NCBI GenBank assembly: GCA_023433685.1
Contig: JAEYUD010000039.1
Span: 1 to 21,893, forward strand
Source: Bacteroidota bacterium
Lineage (GTDB): Bacteria > Bacteroidota > Ignavibacteria > Ignavibacteriales > Ignavibacteriaceae
Reading direction: 5' to 3'
DNA: 21,893 bases
The notes below the pieces were generated by a model. The model had not been told where the DNA came from and did no database searches. It saw only the letters and a list, made by a program, of their open reading frames with translations. The translations under genes were made by a program, and so were the position numbers. Shown here piece by piece: positions 16,201-21,893 of this stretch. How positions within the stretch are numbered: the stretch's first letter is position 1; each line of letters opens with the position of its first letter.

Positions 16201-16220
16201 CCCGCGGAATGGATCGCGGG
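16201..16220 (+). repeat. Second hairpin sharing the loop of the rpoC terminator
   Basis: CCCGCG (16201-16206) pairs with CGCGGG (16215-16220), with an inner G-T pair and loop AATGGA. The 12-base core CGGAATGGATCG is identical to that of the preceding hairpin, while the stems differ outside it. No T-tract follows. A weaker third hairpin (16226-16232 with 16238-16244) comes after. Confidence 0.7.
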
Positions 16221-16267
16221 TGTTGCTTCTGAGCAATTCAGAGGCCATAGATAGGTTTATTTTGTAA

Positions 16268-16287
16268 GTCAAGTTAAAAAACTTGAC
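16268..16287. promoter_or_regulatory. Inverted repeat overlapping the rpsL promoter (candidate operator)
   Basis: Perfect 8-base arms, GTCAAGTT (16268-16275) and AACTTGAC (16280-16287), are separated by AAAA. The right arm contains five of the six bases of the -35 box TTGACA. Such placement is typical of a repressor operator, although a weak RNA hairpin is also possible if upstream transcripts read through. Confidence 0.45.
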
Positions 16288-16313
16288 AATTAATTTATTT
16301 TATCCTATATTTG
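16283..16313 (+). promoter_or_regulatory. Promoter for rpsL-rpsG-fusA-tuf
   Basis: TTGACA (16283-16288) and TATATT (16306-16311) are 17 bases apart, a perfect -35 box and a good -10 box. The -10 extends to TATATTTG (16306-16313), which also fits the Bacteroidota TAnnTTTG element. Transcription would start near 16319, giving a leader of about 40 bases before rpsL. Confidence 0.8.
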
Positions 16314-16357
16314 AAGTCTGAATTTTTTTAAGTTTTGGACAAAATCAGGAGTTCATT

Positions 16358-16744
16358 TTGCCTACAATCAATCAGTTGGTAAGAAAAGGACGCACCGTTG
16401 TGCTTTCGAAAAACAAAGCACCGGCCTTGTCTGCCTGTCCTCAGAAAAGAGGAGTTTGCACCAGAGTTTACACTACAACTCCGAAGAAACCAAACTCAGC
16501 GTTAAGAAAAGTTGCAAGAGTAAGATTAACAAACCATATCGAAGTTACCGCGTATATCCCGGGTGAGGGACACAACCTGCAAGAACACTCGATCGTTCTG
16601 ATCAGAGGTGGCAGGGTGAAAGATCTTCCGGGCGTCAGGTACCACATCATTAGAGGAACACTCGATTCCAATGGTGTAACTGACAGGAAACAGGGAAGGT
16701 CGAAATACGGAGCCAAGAGGCCCAAACAACAAAAAGGCAAGTAA
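16358..16744 (+). CDS. rpsL: 30S ribosomal protein S12
   Basis: 128-residue decoding-centre protein that monitors codon-anticodon pairing. The start is TTG at 16358, 6 bases after AGGAG (16347-16351), giving the family N-terminus MPTINQLVRKGR; no ATG or GTG would give a proper start. Key features are PALSACPQKRGVCTRVYTT, TPKKPNSALRKVARVRL with K43, and GGRVKDLPGVRYH with K88 and D89. K43 and K88, whose replacement gives streptomycin resistance in other bacteria, are unchanged. The C-terminus is Lys-rich (YGAKRPKQQKGK). It is the first gene of the str-type operon, and rpsG follows after 6 bases. Confidence 0.98.
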   Translation: MPTINQLVRKGRTVVLSKNKAPALSACPQKRGVCTRVYTTTPKKPNSALRKVARVRLTNHIEVTAYIPGEGHNLQEHSIVLIRGGRVKDLPGVRYHIIRGTLDSNGVTDRKQGRSKYGAKRPKQQKGK

Positions 16745-16750
16745 GCAGAT

Positions 16751-17218
16751 ATGAGAAAAAAGAGAGCACCAAAAAGATATATTAAGCCTGATCCCAGGTT
16801 TGGTGATTATTCGCTGGCTAAGTTTATCAACGCCATTATGGAAGACGGTCAAAAAGAGACCGCAAGATCAGTGGTCTATGATGCCTTTACAATTGTAGAG
16901 GAAAAAACCACTAAACCCGCGATTGATATCTTCAAAAAAGCACTCCAGAATGTTCAGCCCGTTATCGAAGTGAGAAGCCGAAGAGTCGGTGGTGCCACTT
17001 ATCAGGTTCCGATGGAAGTACGTCCTGAAAGAAGGATGGCACTCGCTATCAGATGGCTGAAGAGATACGCGTCTGACAGAAAAGACAAAACAATGGCAAA
17101 CAAACTCGCCAACGAGCTTATCGATGCCTCGAACAACTCGGGCAACGCCGTTAAAAAGAAAGAAGATACCCATAGAATGGCTGAAGCCAATAAGGCTTTC
17201 GCTCACTTCAAGTGGTAA
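16751..17218 (+). CDS. rpsG: 30S ribosomal protein S7
   Basis: 155-residue primary binder of the 16S rRNA 3' major domain, lining the E site. It shows MRKKRAPKRYIKPDPRFGD, the segment FKKALQNVQPVIEVRSRRVGGATYQVP (about 60-86), RRMALAIRWL and the C-terminal AEANKAFAHFKW. Length is normal. It begins 6 bases after the rpsL stop with only a weak ribosome site, so translation is probably coupled to rpsL. In E. coli S7 is the autogenous repressor of this operon, acting between rpsL and rpsG; with only 6 bases here, that mode is unlikely to be conserved. fusA starts 24 bases downstream. Confidence 0.98.
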   Translation: MRKKRAPKRYIKPDPRFGDYSLAKFINAIMEDGQKETARSVVYDAFTIVEEKTTKPAIDIFKKALQNVQPVIEVRSRRVGGATYQVPMEVRPERRMALAIRWLKRYASDRKDKTMANKLANELIDASNNSGNAVKKKEDTHRMAEANKAFAHFKW

Positions 17219-17242
17219 GATTATTAAGAAACAGACCAGATA

Positions 17243-19342
17243 ATGAGCAAAAAGACACCTATAGATAGAGTTCGTAACATCGGTATCATGGCGCACATCG
17301 ACGCCGGAAAAACCACTACGACTGAGAGGATACTGTATTACACAGGCCGTTTGCACAGACTCGGTGAAGTACATGATGGTGCAGCGACCATGGATTGGAT
17401 GGAGCAGGAAAAAGAGCGCGGTATTACCATTACCAGTGCTGCAACCACTTGCCATTGGAGAGATTATCAAATAAATATCATCGACACTCCCGGGCACGTT
17501 GACTTCACAGTTGAAGTTGAGAGATCGCTCAGAGTGCTTGATGGCTCGATAGCCCTTTTCTGCGCCGTTGGCGGCGTTGAACCCCAGTCGGAAACCGTCT
17601 GGAGACAGGCTGACAAATATGGCGTGCCAAGAATCGCGTTCATTAATAAAATGGACAGGATCGGCGCCGATTTCTATAATGCTCTCGAAATGATTCGCGA
17701 GCGCCTCGGAGCTAACGCGATACCCATCGCTCTTCCGATCGGTGCCGGTGACATGTTCGCAGGAGTTATAGATTTGATCGAGTTCAAAGCAATTATGTAC
17801 CATGAAGAATCACAGGGAAAAGAATTCGATGTTATCGAAATTCCTAAAGACCTCATGGAAACAGCCCAGAAATACAGAACAGAAATGCTTGAAGCTGTTT
17901 CTGATGTAGATGATACACTTCTCGTTAAGTATCTCGAAGGTGAAGAGATCACCGCTGATGAGATCAGAGTGGTTCTTAGAAAAGCCACGATCGATAACGT
18001 GATCATCCCTGTTCTTTGCGGCGCCTCTTTCAAGAACAAGGGCGTCCAGATGCTCCTCGACTCGGTTATCGAGTTCCTTCCTTCCCCGGTGGATTCAAAG
18101 GAAATTGAAGCCCACCACATCGGCATCAATGATCAGGTGGAAAGAAAAGTTTCAGAAGATGAGAAGTTTACCGCTCTCGCGTTCAAGATCATGAATGATC
18201 CTTACGTTGGTAAACTGACATTCTTTAGAGTTTATACCGGCAAGCTTGACGCGGGTTCCTACGTGTTCAATTCAGTTTCCGGTAAAAAAGAAAGAATCAG
18301 CCGTTTGTTGCAGATGCACGCCAACCATCGCGAAGAGATAAGCGAGGTAAAGGCCGGTGATATCGGAGCAGCAGTAGGTCTTAAGTTTACAAGAACCGGT
18401 GACACACTTTGCAGTGAAGACGAACCGGTGGTTCTTGAAAGAATGGTGTTCCCTGAGCCTGTAATTCAGATCGCCATTGAGCCCAAGACAAAAGCTGATC
18501 AGGACAAACTTTCTGAATCGCTCTCAAAGCTTGCGGATGAAGATCCGACATTCAGAGTGCATGTTGACGAAGAAACCGCGCAGACTATCATCGCCGGTAT
18601 GGGTGAACTTCACCTTGAGATCATTGTTGACCGCCTAAGGAGAGAATTCAAAGTTGACGCAAACGTAGGTAAACCACAGGTTGCTTACAGAGAAACAATT
18701 ACAGAAAGTGTGGAAGCCGAAGGCAAGTTCGTTAAACAGTCCGGCGGTCGCGGTAAATTCGGTCATGTATGGCTTGAAGTCAGCCCGAACGAACCCGGAA
18801 AAGGTTTCGAATTTATTAATGGCATCGTTGGTGGTGTTGTACCGAAAGAGTATATACCGGCTGTATCAGCAGGTGTTCAGGAAGCAATGCGTAATGGTGT
18901 TGTTGCCGGATATCCAATGGTTGATATTAAAGTAAGACTCTTCGACGGTTCTTACCATGATGTCGACTCCGATGAAATATCGTTTAAGGTAGCTGGCTCG
19001 ATGGGATTCCAGGTAGCCGCCAAAAAAGCTAAACCGGTGATATTGGAGCCAATAGTTGCAGTGGAAGTGGTATCTCCTGAAGAATATCTTGGAGATGTTA
19101 TGGGTGACCTTAACTCGAGACGCGGCAGAATCGAAGGATTTTCCGCGAGAAAAGATGCCCAGGTCATCAAAGCAAAGGTACCCCTTGCTGAAATGTTCGG
19201 CTACGCGACTGTTCTCAGGTCGATGACCCAGGGACGCGCGATTTACACTATGCAGTTCTCGCACTATGCTGATGTGCCGAAATCAATTGCTGAAGAAATA
19301 GCGGAAAAGTCTTCCGGTAGAAGATCAGCAACAACTGTCTGA
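17243..19342 (+). CDS. fusA: Elongation factor G
   Basis: 699-residue GTPase that drives translocation and, with ribosome recycling factor, splits ribosomes. G1 is AHIDAGKT (17-24), the switch II motif DTPGHVDF is at 81-88, and the guanine motif NKMD is at 135-138. Domain II (about 300-400) and domain III (FRVHVDEETAQTIIAGMGELHLEI) follow. Domain IV has GGRGKFGHVWLEV and the tip loop around SAGVQEAMRNG, and domain V ends with YATVLRSMTQGRAIYTMQFSHY. No insertion or loss of a GTPase motif is seen, so this is a standard EF-G rather than a specialised paralogue such as TetM-like proteins. The ribosome site is weak, in keeping with coupling to rpsG. tuf starts 38 bases downstream. Confidence 0.98.
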   Translation: MSKKTPIDRVRNIGIMAHIDAGKTTTTERILYYTGRLHRLGEVHDGAATMDWMEQEKERGITITSAATTCHWRDYQINIIDTPGHVDFTVEVERSLRVLDGSIALFCAVGGVEPQSETVWRQADKYGVPRIAFINKMDRIGADFYNALEMIRERLGANAIPIALPIGAGDMFAGVIDLIEFKAIMYHEESQGKEFDVIEIPKDLMETAQKYRTEMLEAVSDVDDTLLVKYLEGEEITADEIRVVLRKATIDNVIIPVLCGASFKNKGVQMLLDSVIEFLPSPVDSKEIEAHHIGINDQVERKVSEDEKFTALAFKIMNDPYVGKLTFFRVYTGKLDAGSYVFNSVSGKKERISRLLQMHANHREEISEVKAGDIGAAVGLKFTRTGDTLCSEDEPVVLERMVFPEPVIQIAIEPKTKADQDKLSESLSKLADEDPTFRVHVDEETAQTIIAGMGELHLEIIVDRLRREFKVDANVGKPQVAYRETITESVEAEGKFVKQSGGRGKFGHVWLEVSPNEPGKGFEFINGIVGGVVPKEYIPAVSAGVQEAMRNGVVAGYPMVDIKVRLFDGSYHDVDSDEISFKVAGSMGFQVAAKKAKPVILEPIVAVEVVSPEEYLGDVMGDLNSRRGRIEGFSARKDAQVIKAKVPLAEMFGYATVLRSMTQGRAIYTMQFSHYADVPKSIAEEIAEKSSGRRSATTV

Positions 19343-19380
19343 CAATTTAACCAAGCAGAAAATTAACAGGAGATAAGCAG

Positions 19381-20583
19381 ATGGCCAAAGAAAAATTTGA
19401 CAGGTCTAAACCCCACGTCAATATTGGTACCATCGGTCACGTTGACCACGGTAAAACAACCTTAACAGCCGCCATTACCATGGCATTAGCCCACAAGGGT
19501 CTGTCAGCGGTCAGAACTTTTGACTCGATCGACAACGCCCCGGAAGAAAAAGCACGCGGTATAACAATCGCGACAGCTCACGTTGAGTATTCAACCGCTA
19601 ACAGACACTACGCGCACGTTGACTGTCCGGGTCACGCGGATTATGTAAAGAACATGATCACCGGTGCTGCCCAGATGGACGGTGCCATCCTCGTAGTAGC
19701 TGCAACTGACGGTCCGATGCCCCAGACCAGAGAGCACATCCTTCTTGCACGCCAGGTAGGTGTACCCCGTATGGTGGTTTTCCTCAACAAAGTTGACATG
19801 ATGGAAGACGAAGAACTTCTTGAGCTCGTAGAGATGGAACTCAGAGAAATTCTCGAGAAGAACGAATTCTCAGCTGACACACCGATTGTTAGAGGCTCAG
19901 CACTTAACGCTCTTGAAGCCGGTGCCGGCGCCGCCCCAACTGACGATCCAAGATACCAGTGCATCTGGGATCTTATGGATGCAGTTGATAACTGGGTACT
20001 TCTTCCTGAAAGAAGCATCGACAAGCCATTCCTTATGCCGGTTGAAGACGTTTTCTCGATCACAGGTCGTGGAACTGTTGCTACAGGTAGAGTTGAAAGA
20101 GGCGAGATCGAGCTCGGTAAAGAAGTTGAACTCGTTGGTCTTGGCCAGCACAAGAAAACCGTTATCACCGGTATCGAAATGTTCAGAAAAGAACTCGACA
20201 AAGCACAGGCTGGTGACAACGCCGGTATCCTGATGCGTGGTGTTGACAAGAATGAGATCGAAAGAGGCATGGTACTTGCCAAACCGGGTTCCATCACTCC
20301 TCACACTGAATTCGATTGCCAGGTTTACGTTCTTTCAAAAGAAGAAGGTGGCCGTCACAAACCATTCTCAAACGGTTACAGACCTCAGTTCTATTTCAGA
20401 ACAACTGACGTTACCGGTGTAGTTACACTTGAAAACGCGGATGATATCGTTATGCCAGGTGACAACAGATCAATGAGAGTAAAGTTGATCTCCGAGATCG
20501 CCATGGAAGAAGGTCTCCGTTTCGCTATCCGTGAGGGTGGCAGAACCGTGGGTGCCGGAACAGTAACCAAGATCATCGAATAA
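19381..20583 (+). CDS. tuf: Elongation factor Tu
   Basis: 400-residue GTPase that delivers aminoacyl-tRNA to the ribosome. G1 is GHVDHGKT (19-26), the effector region includes EEKARGITI (55-63), DCPGHADY lies at 81-88 and NKVDM at 136-140, with SALNALE as the G5 region. Domains II and III follow (ITGRGTVATGRVERGEI, YRPQFYFRTTDVTG, and the ending REGGRTVGAGTVTKIIE). A strong ribosome site AGGAG (19368-19372) lies 8 bases before ATG 19381. This is the only tuf in the window, placed after fusA; the second common location beside the tRNA-Thr/Trp cluster is empty. It ends at a GC-rich hairpin. Confidence 0.99.
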   Translation: MAKEKFDRSKPHVNIGTIGHVDHGKTTLTAAITMALAHKGLSAVRTFDSIDNAPEEKARGITIATAHVEYSTANRHYAHVDCPGHADYVKNMITGAAQMDGAILVVAATDGPMPQTREHILLARQVGVPRMVVFLNKVDMMEDEELLELVEMELREILEKNEFSADTPIVRGSALNALEAGAGAAPTDDPRYQCIWDLMDAVDNWVLLPERSIDKPFLMPVEDVFSITGRGTVATGRVERGEIELGKEVELVGLGQHKKTVITGIEMFRKELDKAQAGDNAGILMRGVDKNEIERGMVLAKPGSITPHTEFDCQVYVLSKEEGGRHKPFSNGYRPQFYFRTTDVTGVVTLENADDIVMPGDNRSMRVKLISEIAMEEGLRFAIREGGRTVGAGTVTKIIE

Positions 20584-20603
20584 GAGAATCTTAATCTAAC
20601 ACA

Positions 20604-20631
20604 GAACGGGAGGGTATCCCTCCCGTTTCGT
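20604..20631 (+). terminator. Hairpin after tuf, likely partial terminator
   Basis: An 8-pair perfect stem CGGGAGGG/CCCTCCCG (20607-20614 with 20618-20625) with the loop TAT is extended by two A-T pairs and a G-T pair. The following tract TTTCGTGTCT is only weakly T-rich, so termination may be incomplete and the S10 genes may still be fed from the tuf transcript. Confidence 0.6.
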
Positions 20632-20654
20632 GTCTTAAAAAGAAGGAAACTAAA

Positions 20655-20963
20655 GTGGCCGGGAAGAAAATTAGAATTAAGTTAAAATCTTACGATCATA
20701 TACTTATAGATAAATCGACCGAAAAAATTATTAAAACTGTTAAAAGTACGGGAGCGTCCGTTTCCGGTCCTATACCGTTGCCGACACGCAAAACCATTTA
20801 CACGGTATTAAGGTCGCCACACGTAGACAAGAAATCACGCGAGCAGTTTGAGACCCGTACTCATAAGAGAATTATAGATATACACAATTCAAGCGCAAAA
20901 ACAATCGATTCTTTAGGTAAACTAGATATCCCTGCCGGAGTTGACATAGAGATCAAACTCTAA
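20655..20963 (+). CDS. rpsJ: 30S ribosomal protein S10
   Basis: 102-residue protein of the 30S head that is also the NusE component of antitermination complexes and the NusG KOW partner. The start codon is GTG at 20655, with GAAGGA (20642-20647) upstream, giving MAGKKIRIKLKSYDH. Other conserved parts are VKSTGASVSGPIPLPTRK and SREQFETRTHKRIIDI, ending IPAGVDIEIKL. Length is normal. It opens the S10 operon and follows the tuf hairpin; rplC starts 17 bases later. Confidence 0.98.
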   Translation: MAGKKIRIKLKSYDHILIDKSTEKIIKTVKSTGASVSGPIPLPTRKTIYTVLRSPHVDKKSREQFETRTHKRIIDIHNSSAKTIDSLGKLDIPAGVDIEIKL

Positions 20964-20980
20964 GGGATTGCGGAGAATAT

Positions 20981-21604
20981 ATGTTAGGAATACTTGGTAA
21001 AAAAATTGGAATGTCTGCCATATTTGATGAAAACGGAAACAGGATCCCTGTTACGATCATCGAGGCAGGCCCATGCACAGTAACCGATGTTAAAACCGGT
21101 GAAAAGAACGGCTATACTGCCATTCAACTCGGTTTCGGTTCTGTGAAAGAAAAAAGCCTGACAAAACCGGTTATTGGACATTTTAAGAAAAATAACATCA
21201 CACCGGTCAGGCATTTGAAAGAATTCCGCGTAGATTCCGTGGCAGAGTATAAAATCGGTGACACCATTGGTATCGGTATCTTTACAGTTGGAGAGAAAAT
21301 CAAAGTCTCCGGCAAGAGTAAAGGTAAAGGATTCCAGGGCGTCATGAGAAGGCACGGTTTCGGCGGAGTCGGCGGCACTACACATGGTCAGTCCGACAGA
21401 TTAAGAGCACCCGGTTCAATCGGTGCGTCATCCTACCCGTCAAGGGTTTTCCCCGGCCAAAGGATGGCAGGAAGAACCGGTCACGACAACGTTACCGTGA
21501 GAAACCTTCAGGTTATCAAGATCGTTGAAGAGAAGAACATAATTTTAGTTAAGGGCGCTGTTCCGGGTGCCATAAATTCAATTGTAGAGTTATACAAAAA
21601 ATAG
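20981..21604 (+). CDS. rplC: 50S ribosomal protein L3
   Basis: 207-residue early-assembly protein near the peptidyl-transferase centre. It starts MLGILGKKIGMSAIFDENGN and has the signature GKGKGFQGVMRRHGFGGVGG, followed by the loop FPGQRMAGRTGHDNVTVRNLQV that reaches the catalytic centre, where the Gln in GQRMAG is methylated in E. coli. The C-terminal VPGAINSIVELYKK is typical. A GGAG site (20972-20975) lies 5 bases before ATG 20981. rplD follows after 12 bases. Confidence 0.98.
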   Translation: MLGILGKKIGMSAIFDENGNRIPVTIIEAGPCTVTDVKTGEKNGYTAIQLGFGSVKEKSLTKPVIGHFKKNNITPVRHLKEFRVDSVAEYKIGDTIGIGIFTVGEKIKVSGKSKGKGFQGVMRRHGFGGVGGTTHGQSDRLRAPGSIGASSYPSRVFPGQRMAGRTGHDNVTVRNLQVIKIVEEKNIILVKGAVPGAINSIVELYKK

Positions 21605-21616
21605 TTCAGGTTAGAA

Positions 21617-21893
21617 ATGTTAGTCGATGTTTATAAAACAGACGGTACAGTCTCCGGACAGGTTGAATTGAATGATGGTGTTTTCTCGGTAGAACCCAAT
21701 CATCACGTTCTTTACCTCGCTTCGAAGGTTTATCTTGCCAATCAGAGGCAAGGTACTCACAAGAGCAAAGAGAGAGGTGAGATCAGAGGCGGTGGCAAAA
21801 AGCCATGGAGACAAAAAGGAAGAGGCGGAGCTCGTGCCGGTACAACCAGATCACCCCTTTGGGTGGGTGGCGGCCGAATCTTTGGTCCTAAAC
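21617..21893 (+). CDS. rplD: 50S ribosomal protein L4, N-terminal part (cut by window end)
   Basis: 92 residues of L4 are visible before the window ends. The protein begins MLVDVYKTDGTVSGQVELND and contains HHVLYLASKVYLANQRQGTH and the extended loop KPWRQKGRGGARAGTTRSPL that lines the peptide exit tunnel. Both stretches are diagnostic. ATG 21617 is the natural start, 12 bases after rplC, with AGG (21608-21610) upstream. In E. coli L4 regulates the S10 operon; nothing here shows whether that applies. Confidence 0.97.
   Translation, partial: MLVDVYKTDGTVSGQVELNDGVFSVEPNHHVLYLASKVYLANQRQGTHKSKERGEIRGGGKKPWRQKGRGGARAGTTRSPLWVGGGRIFGPK

Noticed and set aside
16478..16630. Streptomycin-resistance changes in S12
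   Set aside because: K43 and K88 are both present.
16868..17803. A 311-codon open frame on the - strand
   Set aside because: It lies antisense to rpsG and fusA, crosses their boundary, and has no recognisable domain or ribosome site; it is a shadow of codon use on the other strand.

Overview
This window is a housekeeping region of a bacterial chromosome, and almost every gene can be recognised from its own sequence. A secreted protein at 2571-4367 ends in a type IX secretion (Por) sorting domain with the motif YQNFPNPFNPET. One promoter carries the Bacteroidota-type TAnnTTTG element. Together these point to the Bacteroidota/Chlorobiota (FCB) group, most likely an Ignavibacteria-like lineage rather than a classical Bacteroides. 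That placement is inference. Base composition is moderate, and most genes have clear Shine-Dalgarno sequences.

Layout. (1) 1-1738: the 3' part of a 3-hydroxyacyl-CoA dehydrogenase and a complete acetate kinase, closed by a strong terminator. (2) 1739-2082: a non-coding stretch with a heptad repeat, then a SlyD-type peptidyl-prolyl isomerase. (3) 2571-4367: a secreted T9SS cargo protein of unknown function, the only accessory-type gene. (4) 4464-5773: tRNA-Tyr and tRNA-Gly, a terminator, then tRNA-Thr, rpmG, tRNA-Trp, secE and nusG. (5) 5805-16147: rplK-rplA-rplJ-rplL-rpoB-rpoC, with a strong hairpin terminator/attenuator between rplL and rpoB. (6) 16148-16357: two hairpins with identical loops, then a promoter overlapped by an inverted repeat. 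(7) 16358-20583: rpsL-rpsG-fusA-tuf. (8) A hairpin, then the start of the S10 operon: rpsJ, rplC and rplD, which is cut by the window end.

The genes form a transcription/translation supercluster. It encodes RNA polymerase beta and beta', NusG, which couples transcription to translation, the SecE subunit of the translocon, the ribosomal stalk (L10, L7/L12, L11, L1), decoding-centre proteins S12 and S7, both GTPase elongation factors, and early S10-operon proteins. All genes are on the + strand. I see no mobile element, CRISPR array, phage gene, toxin-antitoxin pair or defence system.

I did not find a new multigene system. The points most worth a second look are non-coding: the inverted repeat over the -35 box upstream of rpsL, the paired identical-loop hairpins after rpoC, the hairpin between rplL and rpoB, and the palindrome in the tRNA-Tyr promoter. 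Three others are a tRNA cluster that lacks its usual tuf gene, TTG starts on both rpoB and rpsL, and a dehydrogenase in which a near-invariant active-site Asn is replaced by Thr.
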